Source of the DNA: Zasmidium citrigriseum
Taxonomy: Eukaryota > Ascomycota > Dothideomycetes > Mycosphaerellales > Mycosphaerellaceae
DNA length: 64,000 nt
Direction of reading: 5' to 3'
Assembly: GCA_002786025.1 (NCBI GenBank)
Contig: NHNW01000003.1
Span: 806,001-870,000 of the forward strand
Made by a program: the position numbers and the translations under genes. Positions 33,058 to 44,251 of the stretch are shown here, piece by piece. How positions within the stretch are numbered: position 1 is the first letter of the stretch; each line of letters begins with the position of its first letter. The notes under the pieces were generated by a model. The model worked only from the letters and a program-made list of their open reading frames with translations. It had not been told where the DNA came from and did not search any database.

Positions 33058-33593
33058 GATGTCGTGTTGTCGCGATGTCGATGTGGTCAAGGCGAAGTCA
33101 TGGTTGTCGTTGCTTCTCCGTCAATGAACGTCGGCGCAAACGGCGAAACAAACGGCGCGTGCCAGAGTCGGTTCGCGTCGCGGAGAGAAAGCGTCGATTG
33201 TATCATGCGAGATTTACACGTGCGGTGCGGTTATATGGTCGTCTCGTGGTAGCGTCCAATGTCTTCATATGCGGAAGAAGTTGTTGTGGTTGTGGAAAGT
33301 AGAGGGCAGACCGACGCATGTCAACAGACGAGACGTTGGACCCTGACAAGGATGCGGCGGGAGCTAGAGCGTCGGCCCGTTCTCTTATCCTGGCCGATAG
33401 GCGGCTTCCGACCTCTCGACTCTTCTCCTCACCACTCCATTATTGGTTTCAGTATGTAGTAATTGCCCTATCACGAGCCGCTGAAGGCTCTATATTCTTA
33501 TACTTTCGGCCAGAACCTCGTCTTACCTTGTCACGAACAGAACCTTTCTTCCAAACCCGAACCCGATCTCGAACACTTTCCAAGCTCTTCAAG
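33058..33593. promoter_or_regulatory. Divergent promoter WAPL / FUR1
   Basis: 536 bp between the two start codons. The frame upstream of the FUR1 start is open back to 33318, so a longer N-terminus is possible but not needed. TATA-like TATATTCTTATA lies at 33491-33502, about 100 bp before the FUR1 start. Confidence 0.45.
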
Positions 33594-34502
33594 ATGCCTG
33601 AGGGACGGCCGTCGCCATTGATCAGGGCTCCAAGCCAGCAATTGGGCCCCGATTACAGACCAACGGAAGAGAAGCCAACCGCAACGGTATCGACGGCTCC
33701 CAAGATCAACAACCTTCACATCCTCAGCCAGACGCCTCAACTAATTGCTCTCCTCACGTAAGTCTGACCCAATGGCAAAAAGCAATCTCAATCTGATATC
33801 TCTTTCAGCATGATCCGCGACAAGAACACCGGCCGCGCCGACTTTATCTTCCACAGCAACCGCATCAGTCGACTGCTCGTCGAAGAGGCTCTCAATCACT
33901 TGCCCGTGCTCCCCCACACGGTCAACACCCCTGTGCCCGGCCGCACCTACGCTGGCGTCAAGTTCGAAGGCAAGATCTGCGGCGTGTCCATTATGCGTGC
34001 AGGTGAGGCCATGGAGCAAGCCCTGCGAGAGTGCTGTCGAAGTGTCCGGATCGGCAAGATCTTGATTCAGAGGGACGAGGAGACGAGCAAGCCGAGACTG
34101 TTCTACGACAAGCTGCCGGAAGATATTAAGGATCGGTGGGTCTTGTTGCTGGATCCGATGCTTGCTACCGGTATGCTCGCCCTATAGCTATCAATTGCTA
34201 CAAGAACCAGCTAACTGTTGCAGGTGGCTCTGCTCTCATGGCCGTCGACGTGCTCCGCTCAAAGGGCGTCCCCGAAGACCACATTCTGTTCCTCAACCTA
34301 ATCGCGTCACCCGAAGGCGTCCAGAACTTCGCGGACAAGTTCCCCAAGGTTCGCGTGGTCACGGCTTTCGTCGATGAAGGGCTCAACGATAAGAAGTAAG
34401 TGACGTTACTTGCAGAGTCGGGGGGTCGGAACTAATGTTCGACTTTACAGCTACATCGTACCGGGACTCGGAGACTTTGGCGACCGATTCTTCACATTGT
34501 AA
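33594..34502 (+). CDS. FUR1: Uracil phosphoribosyltransferase
   Basis: Salvages uracil to UMP using PRPP in the cytosol. Four exons: 33594-33757, 33809-34170, 34224-34395 and 34451-34502, total 750 nt, 249 residues. Introns are 51-55 bp. Features include the conserved early motif HILSQTPQLIALLT, the RTYAGVKFEGKICGVSIMRAG block, the PRPP loop LLLDPMLATGGSA assembled across intron 2, and the end GDFGDRFFTL. The first 40 residues are less conserved. Length matches yeast Fur1 (216) plus a short N-terminal extension. The product also makes fungi sensitive to 5-fluorouracil (established for the family). Divergent from WAPL. Confidence 0.95.
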
Positions 34503-35516
34503 AATCTTGATAAGAAACCTCGTCGTGGAAGTTGGAGCTGGTCTGAGTCGAAGCTTCGTATTCTGCTGCTCGACGAAGAGGTCATCACGGATTCGATAGA
34601 GCAGTTGAGGACCCGGTATGCGGGCCAAAAATCCTCAGGCCAGATGGCTACAAGATTTCCCGTCCCAAGAAGCAGAGCCGCATGATAGCAGTAAATAGCC
34701 AATGAACACCAAACTAGACTCGAAGTTCTCGCCCTCAAACCCCTAGCAAATCATGTTGATGCCACATGAGCCAGCCCCTAACACCCTCAGCTTGTGAAAT
34801 CCTCCGTTAGGCTTGTGATGAACTTTGCAGTGAAGTCTACAGCAGTCAGAAGTAGAGCCACAAGTGACGCCGAGCTACCCTCAGGAACCAAGCAAGAAGT
34901 CAAGGTCAAAGCATATCTCAATGAAGCCGAGTACCAGTCGAAGTGAAGTCACAAATGAAGTTTGAGAGGGGCAACATATGATTTTGTACTTTTCATTTCA
35001 TCATTCCCTTGTCTTCGCATCTATCTAATAACACAACTTCAGCGAAGGCTTCCTGCTGCTGAAATGCACCCTCAACCGCATCTCCATCATGCCCATATCC
35101 CATGTGCGCTGCTTGCGACTTATCCTGGTTCTGAAAAAGAGAAAGAAAGAAAGAACGAAACATCAAGCCATTGCCCTCGCAGGGCTGCCGCTCCTCGCCT
35201 TTGCCTTGCCTGCCACATTCGTACTTCTTAACTTTTTGTGGACGCAGAAAAGACAATAATCAATGAAACGCCGTCCGCTCCCATTCCCTGAAATGTCAAT
35301 AAGCAATGTGTAGTCGCTGGTAGTAGTCGGCCTTGTGGAACCGGGGCTGTCGTTGAATTTGGAGAGCATTCCGAAGCTCACAGCAGCTTCGTTTGTGCTT
35401 CTTTCGCTGAGTTGGTATTCGTGTTGTGTAATTGATCGAAACGGGCCTTGGCCGTCTTTCTCGCCTGTTCGTGATGTGGAACAGGACTGCTTCTTTCTGG
35501 TCAGCGCTGATATAGT
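34503..35516. other. Intergenic, convergent 3' ends, about 1 kb
   Basis: Between FUR1 and a minus-strand gene that converge. Only short overlapping ORFs (up to about 95 codons). Nothing supportable. Confidence 0.5.
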
Positions 35517-37061
35517 CTATGCCGTGGCGTCTGCCATCTCTTCGTCAGCGTTGCTCTCTCCGGTCTGCGCTGCCAGAGAGGTCTCTGATGACGCGGATGC
35601 TGGGGTGGAGGCCTTGCGCACACTCTTCCGCTTCTTCTTGGTCGCCTTCTCTTGGGCCGTCTCCGCGGCGACTTCTTCGTTCTGTTGATCGCCGTCAGCC
35701 TCTGTATTCTTCTTCGAAGAGCTGAGCTTGAGCTTCAGCTTCACCGGTGGGCGGGTTTCGGTTGGAGTTGGCTTTGGTTCATCGTCGATTTCTTCGTCGT
35801 CTTCGCTTGCTTTCTGCTCGCGGACCACGCTCTTCTTCACCGCCACCTTCTTGGAGGTGGTCTTGCTCTTGGACTCCGTCTTCTGCGCTGGGGTCTTCTT
35901 GACTCTGCGCTTTGAACGCCCTGCTGCTGGCTCGGAAGTCGTGAGCGCTGCCTCCTCACCCTTCTCGGCCTTTGAGCCCATAGCTAACGCTGCTGGCGGG
36001 AGACCATTTGGAAAAGCAAGTACGACAATGCGACTCTTCTGTGCGGGGGCGTTGACTTTATCGTCTCCTTGTGGGGTCTTCTTGTCCATTCCCTTTGTCG
36101 TTGACTTAGGCTTAGAGAGCTTTGTGCGCTCCATCGATACGCCATTTGCTTGGGTTTCGAGCTGGTCGGCCAAAGACTCGTCCGTGTCTTCCTCAACGAC
36201 AGTCTTGGAATCGCGTCGTGCAAGCTTATCCTCGTTACCAGCGCTGCGGTCGTTGGTGGCTGCGAGAACGCCTTTCTTTCGCGGCGCGGCCTCCTCAACG
36301 CCTTGGTCGGATTGCAGTCGCTTTCGTTTGGCGCCGGTGTTCTCTGGATCTGTGGCAGAGTTCGAGGGGTCTTGTGTCTCAGTTGTTGCCCTAGACGTCT
36401 CGCTGCTGGCAGAGACACTCGAAGTGTTCTCTCTAGCCTTCCGCGAGGGCGCCCGGGAGCGCTGGCCGCGCTGGCTCTGGCTCGTATTGTTGGCAGCCGT
36501 GTTGAGAACATTCGCCGCCTGTCCACGTCCAACATTCCTGCCAGCGGCTGCTCGAGCAGCGCCCCCTCTCCGGTCGCGCGTGGCACTGGCCTGATAGCTT
36601 CGTCGCTTCGCTCGCGCCGCCTCGAGCGCCTCTCTGTTCAACCTAACAGTCCTCTCCCACGGGAGCTCTTCATCCTCGTAGAAAGACTCTACTTCCTGCT
36701 GCGGAAAGAGCTCCTTCGGGTACTCGTCATCCGGGCCTCCTTCGTCCTTGTAGAAAGACTTCACTAATCGTTCTGAAAAGAGGTCCTCCGGAAACTCCTG
36801 TTCTGGCTGCCGGGTTGTGAGGAATAGCAGGCGCGTCTCGTGGGCAATCTGCTGACGAATGCGTGCCTTCTCCTCGTCCGTGTACGTCTTCTTGTCGTCG
36901 ATGCCCATAACGGTAGCGCTCGCCTGCGCAGCTGCGGCTTCGCTCGATGGCATGCCGGCTAGTTTGAACCGGAGTTCAGTGGGGGGTTGGGGCGCATCGG
37001 CGCTCGATGCCTGCAGATTGCCTGAGGTGGTCGTCGACTTGGTTTGCCGCCGCCGCGCCAT
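35517..37061 (-). CDS. Hypothetical low-complexity charged protein
   Basis: 514 residues in one exon, family not recognised. The N-terminal 140 residues look most constrained: a helix (DEEKARIRQQIAHETRLLFL) is followed by two copies of an acidic 19-residue motif ending SFY(K/E)DE and then ELPWERTVRLNREALEAARA. The remainder is rich in Ser, Thr, Lys, Glu and Ala with Lys/Arg-rich nuclear-type patches (GRSKRRVKKTPAQK, KKKRKSVRKA) and acidic runs (EDDEEIDDEP). Probably a nuclear protein, from composition only. No signal peptide or membrane segment. The start at MARRRQTKS fits the common fungal start context. Confidence 0.65.
   Translation of the reverse strand: MARRRQTKSTTTSGNLQASSADAPQPPTELRFKLAGMPSSEAAAAQASATVMGIDDKKTYTDEEKARIRQQIAHETRLLFLTTRQPEQEFPEDLFSERLVKSFYKDEGGPDDEYPKELFPQQEVESFYEDEELPWERTVRLNREALEAARAKRRSYQASATRDRRGGAARAAAGRNVGRGQAANVLNTAANNTSQSQRGQRSRAPSRKARENTSSVSASSETSRATTETQDPSNSATDPENTGAKRKRLQSDQGVEEAAPRKKGVLAATNDRSAGNEDKLARRDSKTVVEEDTDESLADQLETQANGVSMERTKLSKPKSTTKGMDKKTPQGDDKVNAPAQKSRIVVLAFPNGLPPAALAMGSKAEKGEEAALTTSEPAAGRSKRRVKKTPAQKTESKSKTTSKKVAVKKSVVREQKASEDDEEIDDEPKPTPTETRPPVKLKLKLSSSKKNTEADGDQQNEEVAAETAQEKATKKKRKSVRKASTPASASSETSLAAQTGESNADEEMADATA
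36669..36797 (-). repeat. Two-copy 19-residue acidic motif
   Basis: Codons for residues 89-107 (36741-36797) and 113-131 (36669-36725) encode EFPEDLF...SFYKDE and EYPKELF...SFYEDE. Consensus E(F/Y)P(E/K)(D/E)LF-x3-x-V-x-SFY(K/E)DE. The DNA of the two copies is also similar around the SFY codons, which suggests an internal duplication. Confidence 0.75.
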
Positions 37062-38175
37062 GATGAGCGTAGCAGGCGAATGCGAGCCTGCAGTCCTGGG
37101 CGTGGGTCGTGGAGTTGGTGCAGCAGCTTTGGATGGGGCTGTCTGTCGTGCGTAGGGTCGAAAAGATGTAGCCGCCGAGTAGTTCCTGTGCTGAAGAGAA
37201 TCTTGAGAGGTGCGGCGGTGGTGGAGGTTGGTTTGGCAGAAGAAGGTGGAAAGGTGGACGCGCAGAAAGTCTAAATAAGCGGCGGGCAGGAAGCGGGAAG
37301 CGAGTGAATGAGTGCGACTGAGAAGGGGGACCCATCAACGCATAGCAACACTCGCACATCTTGCACAATTGCATTGTTCAACACAAAGAGAATCCTACCT
37401 CAGCATGCATGCCCGCTCGATTCGGTACATCGTCGAGGTGTTTGGACTTGGGCATGTTACGCCGCGCGGTGGGAATCGATCAAGCAGTATCGCATGGAGA
37501 GAAGAAGCAATCTTCAGCTTTCACACAAGGCCCTGAGAGTATAAGCAGGCGGTCTGTGGCATGGACACGAAGCGCGAGATGGAGAAAGATATCAATCAAA
37601 GAACGCGACCTCAGCGGCGGCGAGATCTCGCGGTCTACGACTTGAGCATCTACTCCTGGCTTCCACACGCGTAAACACAACAAGGATGCACGTTACTGAT
37701 AGTTAAAGGCCATGATGCCGATGGTACGGCATGGACAACAATGCCAACAACGGTCTTTGTTCGATGTGGAGCGTCCTCCCATCTTCTTCGCAGCCACGCT
37801 CTGCCGTCTCCCACAGCCTTATAAGCAATCCCAGGCCCAACACAGACAATATACGAAGTCTCCACAGGCATTGTTCTTCGACGAACAGCTGGACCATCTT
37901 CTGGTGGTCCCGCAAGTGCCAATGCACGCTCGTGGTCACCAACGGTAGGCTGCGGTCGTCTCTTCGGCGGAGGCATCGTTATCGATCGTTTCGACGGGTT
38001 TTTGGACGCTCTCCATGCTACCAGGCTGGCATATCACAGGCTGATGAACAAAAAGTGGCCGATATGATGGAGAAGGTGATTGCGGCGAAGACGGAGGTGC
38101 CAGTCTGGGAAGGAGTGAGGTGGGCTGGACCTCGGGTGATTGGCCGAAGCTCCTACGCCTTGACCTCTCGAGATT
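37062..38175. other. Intergenic, about 1.1 kb, upstream of HSP60
   Basis: Holds the promoter of the minus-strand charged protein and the distal promoter of HSP60. ORFs of 70-240 codons overlap on both strands (for example 37731-38453 plus, which runs into HSP60 in the wrong frame). I see no gene here. Confidence 0.45.
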
Positions 38176-38188
38176 TTCTGGACGTTTC
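38176..38188 (+). promoter_or_regulatory. Heat-shock-element-like site upstream of HSP60
   Basis: TTCTGGACGTTTC keeps the five-base spacing of a three-unit heat shock element (TTCnnGAAnnTTC) with one mismatch, GAC for GAA. It lies 150 bp before the HSP60 start, a usual position for Hsf1 sites. A chance match is possible. Confidence 0.4.
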
Positions 38189-38337
38189 CTTGGGCCGGCC
38201 CTTTAAGACCAGCGCTATTCCCGCCAGCCTCCAACCACTGCTCCATCACGAGATCTCGCCTTTTGCTGTGCTGCCATCTGGAGTCGGGGCGTTGATCCAT
38301 TTCCTTCTCATCTGCCATCGCCATCCACTCGTCCACC

Positions 38338-40153
38338 ATGCAGCGCGTCCTCTCCTCCGCCCCCCGGGCTGCAGCTCGCTCGTCCAACAGACTACGACCC
38401 GGCTCACTCGTCCAGCAGAGATTTGCCCACAAGGAGCTCAAGTTCGGTGTTGAGGGCCGAGCTGCTCTGCTCAATGGTGTTGAGACTCTGGCCAAGGCTG
38501 TGTCAACAACCCTCGGTCCTAAGGGCCGAAATGTCCTCATCGAGTCCTCCTACGGCTCCCCCAAGATCACCAAGGGTTGGTCATCCCAGTCCCATCATCA
38601 GCTATTGGGCATGGACATCAAATAGACTAACATGTGATACAGACGGTGTGACTGTCGCAAAGGCCATCACTCTCAAGGACAAGTTCGAAAACCTTGGTGC
38701 TCGGTTACTGCAGGATGTCGCTGGCAAGACCAACGAGGTCGCCGGTGACGGAACCACCACTGCTACTGTCCTCGCCAACGCCATCTTCTCCGAGACCGTC
38801 AAGAACGTCGCCGCCGGATGTAACCCAATGGATCTCCGCCGAGGCACCCAGGCCGCCGTCGAAGCCGTCGTCGAGTACCTCCAAGCAAACAAGCGCGACA
38901 TCACGACCTCGGAAGAGATCAGCCAGGTCGCTACTATCTCTGCCAACGGCGACACCCACATCGGTGCTCTCCTCTCCAGCGCAATGGAGAAGGTCGGAAA
39001 AGAGGGTGTCATCACGGTCAAGGAGGGCAAGACTATTCAAGATGAGCTTGAGGTTACTGAGGGTATGAAGTTCGACCGTGGCTTCATCTCGCCATACTTC
39101 ATCACCGATACCAAGTCGCAGAAGGTTGAGTTCGAGAAGCCATTGATCCTTCTTTCTGAGAAGAAGATCTCTGCCGTCCAGGATATCGTCCCAGCTCTTG
39201 AGGCTTCGCAGCAGATGCGCCGCCCTCTTGTCATCATCGCTGAGGACATTGATGGCGAGGCCCTGGCTGTCTGCATCCTGAACAAGCTCCGTGGTCAACT
39301 CCAGGTCGCTGCTGTCAAGGCTCCAGGCTTCGGTGACAACAGGAAGAGCATCCTTGGAGACATTGCTGTCCTCACCAACGGTACCGTCTTCACTGACGAG
39401 CTCGACATCAAGCTCGAGAAGGCCACCCCTGACATGCTCGGCTCGACCGGCTCCATCACCATCACCAAGGAGGATACTGTCATTCTCAACGGCGAGGGTA
39501 CCAAGGACATGGTCGCCCAGCGTTGCGAGCAGATCCGCGGCGTCATGGCCGACCCAACCACCAGCGACTACGAGAAGGAGAAGCTCCAGGAGCGTCTTGC
39601 CAAGCTTTCCGGCGGTGTTGCTGTCATCAAGGTTGGCGGTGCTTCTGAGGTCGAGGTCGGCGAGAAGAAGGACCGTATGGTCGACGCTCTTAACGCTACT
39701 CGTGCTGCCGTTGAGGAGGGTATCCTCCCAGGTGGTGGCACTGCTCTCCTCAAGGCTGCCGCCAACGCTCTGGACAAGGTCAAGCCAGCCAACTTTGACC
39801 AGCAGCTGGGTGTGTCGATTGTCAAGAACGCCATTACCCGCCCAGCCCGCATGATCGTTGAGAACGCCGGTACTGAGGGCTCCGTTGTTGTTGGCAAGCT
39901 TATGGACGAGTTCGGCAAGGACTTCAACAAGGGCTTCGACAGCGCCAAGGGCGAGTACACCGACATGATTGCCGCTGGTATTCTGGATCCATTCAAGGTC
40001 GTCCGAACTGGTCTCACCGACGCCTCCGGCGTTGCATCGCTACTTGGTACCACTGAAGTCGCCATTGTCGAAGCACCTGAAGAGAAGGGTCCACCAGGCG
40101 GCGGCATGGGAATGGGCGGAATGGGAATGGGAGGAATGCCCGGCATGATGTAA
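38338..40153 (+). CDS. HSP60: Mitochondrial chaperonin Hsp60
   Basis: Group I chaperonin folding imported proteins in the mitochondrial matrix. Two exons, 38338-38575 and 38643-40153 (67-bp intron), total 1749 nt, 582 residues. The N-terminus [20 protein letters not shown] is a mitochondrial presequence, with mature protein starting near the AHKELKFG motif. Nucleotide-binding motifs TLGPKGRNV and [11 protein letters not shown] are present. The GroEL signature [15 protein letters not shown] lies in the C-terminal third. The tail is the typical mitochondrial Gly-Met repeat ([12 protein letters not shown]). The intron splits PKITK from DGVTVAK, a conserved join. Synonymous codon use is strongly biased to C-ending codons, as expected of a highly expressed gene. 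Confidence 0.97.
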
Positions 40154-40594
40154 AAGTGCCCGGATCGACGTTCTGGAGAGACCTACCTCACGACTGAGTG
40201 TGACATGATACCCACGACGCCCCCTGCCATGTGTGCCCCGGATTTGTACAAAATACCCACCACACTACCCTTCGCGATTGTTGTTACTGCACAGACAGGA
40301 TGCATAATTCTCCGCTCTTGAAAGATCGAAAAAAGCATGCATGGCGGCCATAGAAGAAGCGGCGTATAAAAGATGGGACGGGCGGATTGCTCCTTCCCAT
40401 TGTGTTGTATGCAAGTGTAACATAGTGTTTTGATAGCGGTTTGAAAAGTTCTGAAAGAAGTTCAACGACCAGTCGACCAGCCGTTCGACTTGCCAAAGAT
40501 GAGCCGCCTGTTTGAGTCACATTTGCCAAGGACTGGCCACCGTTGAAAAGGCTGACAGTTTAGGTCTTTTGAGGACTCCCAACACACACCGGTC
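40154..40594. other. Intergenic, 0.44 kb
   Basis: HSP60 3' region and promoter of the acetyltransferase gene. No ORF or element I can support. Confidence 0.5.
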
Positions 40595-41342
40595 ATGTCG
40601 ATTCGGCTCGCCACGGAAGCCGACTTTCGAGAGGCGGCGGAAGTGCTGGCTTCAGCATACGTCGACGACGAACAAGATGCGTACATGTTCCCTAATCGAC
40701 GGAAGTACTGTGATCGATATGTGAAGACGAAAGAGAGTATCATTCGCCATGGAGCTAAGGATCCAACGGGGACTGTGATTGTCGCTGTTGAGAAAGATGA
40801 AGCTGGAAAAGAGACCATTGCGGGAGTGTGTATCTGGTATAAAGATGAAGACGAGGAGGAAAGAGACGAGCAGAAGAAAGATGAGGGCATATGGAAAAGT
40901 ACGTCAACGCCTCTAGTCTTGCATCCATCAACTGACAAAATCAACCCAAGGACTCAAACTCTCCGAACCCATTCAATGTCTACAGGACCTCTTCGACCCT
41001 TTAGTCTCCGCCTCAAACGCGGCGACCATGGCGCGCTACTGTGCATCACCATCCTCGAAAGTCTACTTCTCAGAGGAGAGGCCGGTCGACAAGGACGGCT
41101 GCATGGGCATCATGGACATCGCCGTGCACAAGGATTTCCAGCGGAGGGGTCTTGCGAGGAAGTTGGTCGAATGGGGAATGCAGAAGGGTTTGCCCATCGA
41201 GTTGAGTGCTACGCCGGCTGGGGAGGGGCTTTATCGCAGTTTGGGGTTTGAGGTTGTGGGCGTTTGGAGGTGGAGGGAGGGGATGGAGGGGGATGATGGG
41301 TTGGGTGGGTGGAGGGTTATGAGGTGGGAGCCGAGTAGCTGA
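40595..41342 (+). CDS. GNAT-family N-acetyltransferase
   Basis: 231 residues from exons 40595-40898 and 40951-41342 (52-bp intron), total 696 nt. N-terminal motif IRLATEADFREAAEVLASAY and the middle strand TVIVAVEK...AGVCIWYK are typical of GNAT enzymes. The acetyl-CoA loop is MGIMDIAVHKDFQRRGLARKLVEW, where QRRGLA is the pyrophosphate-binding R-x-x-G-x-A motif. Then comes ATPAGEGLYRSLGFEVVG, the usual last strand-helix. This arrangement is common in fungal GNATs of unknown substrate. The highly charged linker (DEDEEERDEQKKDEG) lies between two core segments. The substrate cannot be told from sequence. Confidence 0.85.
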
Positions 41343-41703
41343 TGTCTGGAGTCACTCGAGAAGACGTTCTCCGTTGATTGCAGGGGATTTTGGAGAGCTC
41401 ATGCGTGCCAGAGATGGGTATCGGTGGTACGTCAATTCGTTGGAGCTTTGAAGCGAGCTGAGGAGCTCTTGCCCTGCTAATCTGTGCCATCAGCAGCAGC
41501 GGCACATCAAACCACGACAAAACGGTCATCGACGGGGCTACATGTCCGCGAGCTGCGATGAGAGAGGTCTCATGTGACATGAGTGACGATTCCAAATCTT
41601 CCTCTTCTCATGCTACCTCTTTCTCCAACCTCGTTGTCAGCTCTATTATCTGGAGGGGTCAATTCATCCTCATCCATCTTGAGGTTCAACAACCATCTCA
41701 ACC
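41343..41703. other. Intergenic, 0.36 kb
   Basis: Promoter region of the alcohol dehydrogenase. No element recognised. Confidence 0.5.
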
Positions 41704-42905
41704 ATGTCAAACGATTCGCCGCCGTCCTTTCCCTTCAGAACAGAAGCATACATCGCCCGCCCCAACGCCACATCCCATCCAGCTCTCGAACCCGTCGTCT
41801 ACGATTCCCTTGGACCCAACGATGTACTAGTCTCCATCGTTGCCGTCTCGATCTGCCACACGGACATCAGGGCTATATCAGGGAACTTCCACCTCAAGCC
41901 GCCCATGATACCCGGCCACGAGGGCTCTGGCACAGTCCTCGCCACTGGATCTCAAGTCACTTATGTTACAGCTGGAGATTCCGTCATTCTAACTTACGCG
42001 TCCTGTGAAGCGTGTCGACGATGTATCAAGGCCCAGAGGGCGTACTGTGATTCTTTGTTCAAGATGAACTTTGGCGGTAGCGCAGAGGGCGTTGTGAGAG
42101 ATGGCGAGGGGCGGCATGTTAAGGGTGGGTTCTTTGGTCAGAGTAGTATGAGTCGGGTGGCGTTGGTCCACGAGAGTAGTTGTGTCAAGGTCGATGTGAA
42201 GAGCAAGGAGGAGTTGGAGGTTTGTGCGAGCCTGGGGTGTGGTATTATGACTGGCGCCGGCTCGATTCTGTACGCCCTCTGATCCCCGGAACACTTTCTC
42301 TTGCTGACGCTAGTTGCAGAAACATCGCCAAACCGCCTCCGTCATCCACAATCGCCATCTTCGGTGGCGGAGCAGTTGGCCTCTCAGCACTCCTCGTAGC
42401 CAAACTCTCTTTGCCATCCCTCTTGGTCCTCGTCGACAACTCCCCAACCAAGCTCTCCCAGATCGACCCCTCCATTCTCGCCAACGTCCATATCGTTGAC
42501 TCCTTAGACCACAAGTCTCAATTCGAGACCTCAACGGCAATCAAAGCTCTCACACCGAACAACGCAGGCGTCGACTATGCCCTCGAATGCATCGGCAACG
42601 AAGCCACCATTATCGAAGCCCACGCTTGTCTCGACACTCTAGGGACGTTGATCACAATCGGCTCAAGCGCAACGGCGAAGTTGGGAGTTGGTATTGGAAC
42701 TCATTTGATCCGGGGCATTACGGTTAGAGGAACGCATCAGGGTGATTCGGTGGGGAGAGTCATGGTCCCGCACTTAATTGAGCTGTGGAGAAAAGGGAAG
42801 TTCCCTTTTGACCGCACGATCGGCCGATATGGGTTTGAGGAGTTGGGCAGGGCGATTGAAGATATGAAGGCTGGGAGAGTCGTGAAGCCCTTATTGGTTG
42901 TTTGA
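41704..42905 (+). CDS. Zinc-dependent alcohol dehydrogenase
   Basis: Medium-chain alcohol dehydrogenase of 383 residues from exons 41704-42269 and 42320-42905 (50-bp intron), total 1152 nt. Catalytic zinc ligands appear in ICHTD and GHEGSG. The structural zinc loop is complete (C-x2-C-x2-C-x7-C in ASCEACRRCIKAQRAYC). The NAD-binding turn is FGGGAVGL, beginning a Rossmann fold; an Asp at the end of the second strand (LVLVDNS) points to NAD rather than NADP. The overall pattern resembles aryl/benzyl alcohol dehydrogenases, but substrate is inference. A cytochrome P450 lies 1.3 kb downstream on the other strand; a shared pathway is possible but unproven. Confidence 0.88.
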
Positions 42906-43458
42906 GAGTGAAAAGAATTAGGGAAAGGGTCGACTGAACCGGACGCCTTTGGGAAGACCGTCGACCACCGCGTCCGACCCACTTTAGCATTAAAAGTCAC
43001 CAAGCTCATCAGCAAGAAACTTCAAAGTTGATGTCTGCCCGGAGCCCGTGGCCAGCGAAGCTCGTCCCAATTCGTGCAACGCAGGAGCTGTATGCACCAC
43101 GCCCAGCTGCATAAGCTTTCGATAAGTAGCCTGCACGCTACTACACCAACCCCATCAACTATGCAGTCTAGCATGTGTTGGCATTGGACCCCGAAGCGAT
43201 CTATTCGCTACCAAGAGAACAGCCATCAGTCTCTGCAGCGCCTGATTCCGGGACTGGACGCAACGATCGGCGAACTTCGCATGCATAGACTGCGGAGCTA
43301 GGTCCAAACGACATCCACTAGGCGAGCTCAACAACGTGGAATGGAATGCTTTGGCCGTGTAGATCGATCGGGGATACATATATGGCTTGGATTGCTCTGA
43401 GGGAGAGGACTACTCATCCAGCTAACTCCCACACCACCTGCTTCGATCTTCCAACACC
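42906..43458. other. Intergenic, 0.55 kb
   Basis: Contains the dehydrogenase 3' region and the promoter of the secreted protein gene. AT-rich TATATATGG-like sequence at 43376-43384 lies about 75 bp before the start at 43459 and could act as a TATA box. Confidence 0.4.
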
Positions 43459-44136
43459 ATGAAGCTCTTCCAGATCCTCGAGGCGTTGGCCTTCGCCACC
43501 ACAGTTGCCGCCGAGTGCTCTGCAGATCAAAGAATCGATGCTCTCAAGTACATCGTCAACGCCTTCAACGAAGTCGACTTCCAGAAATCGGCAGCCCTGA
43601 TCAATGGGATGCCGTTGGCGCCGACATGCGAGGCGTACTTGTGCGTTGAGCTCGTACCTTTCATCTCGCCAATGCTGACGTCTGAGTACAGGTACATCGA
43701 TGGTCTTCCCGGCATCGAGCCAGCCTTTGACGCAACGACCGTCAAGGACTTCTCTCAAGTCGTTCGTCAGGTCTTCGCTCATGTTGAGGCGAAGTACTCC
43801 GCTGCGGACAACAACACCGCTACGCTTGATGCACTTGTCGTAGGAACACGCCACTCTACACGACCCTCCATCAACTGACCCTTCTCTACTCAGACCCTCG
43901 GTGTCCTCCACGTAGTCCCCTCGCCCGTCTACACCCACATCGTTGTGCCGGCCGAATTCGATGAAGAGACTTGCCTGATCACCAAGCTCCCGACTTACAT
44001 CACAATCCCATCTGATATTGCTGGCAATCCCATCAACCCACCACAAGTTCCGCAGATCCCAGGGTTGGCGCAGTTGCCTGGAATACAGCCGATTCTGAAG
44101 GGGCTTACGGACATTCTTGCACAGGTGCCCACCTAG
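43459..44136 (+). CDS. Secreted protein of unknown family
   Basis: 190 residues from three exons: 43459-43640, 43692-43839 and 43894-44136 (introns 51 and 54 bp), total 573 nt. The first 18 residues form a signal peptide (KLFQILEALAFATTVAAEC). The mature part is helical, with few cysteines (near residues 19, 57 and 137), and has no membrane segment or GPI-like tail. The C-terminus is Pro-, Ile- and Leu-rich (PPQVPQIPGLAQLPGIQ). I do not recognise the family; it could be an extracellular or cell-wall protein. The first intron is a multiple of three without stops. It converges with the P450 gene, stops 115 bp apart. Confidence 0.72.
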
Positions 44137-44251
44137 GTTTGAACGGAGGACGGCTTCAGAGGGTATCATGTCTTGACCAAGGTCGGTCGAGGTTGGGAAG
44201 AACATCAGTACAAGACTCCTGCGGAAACAACGAGAGCATGAGAAGCTACAA

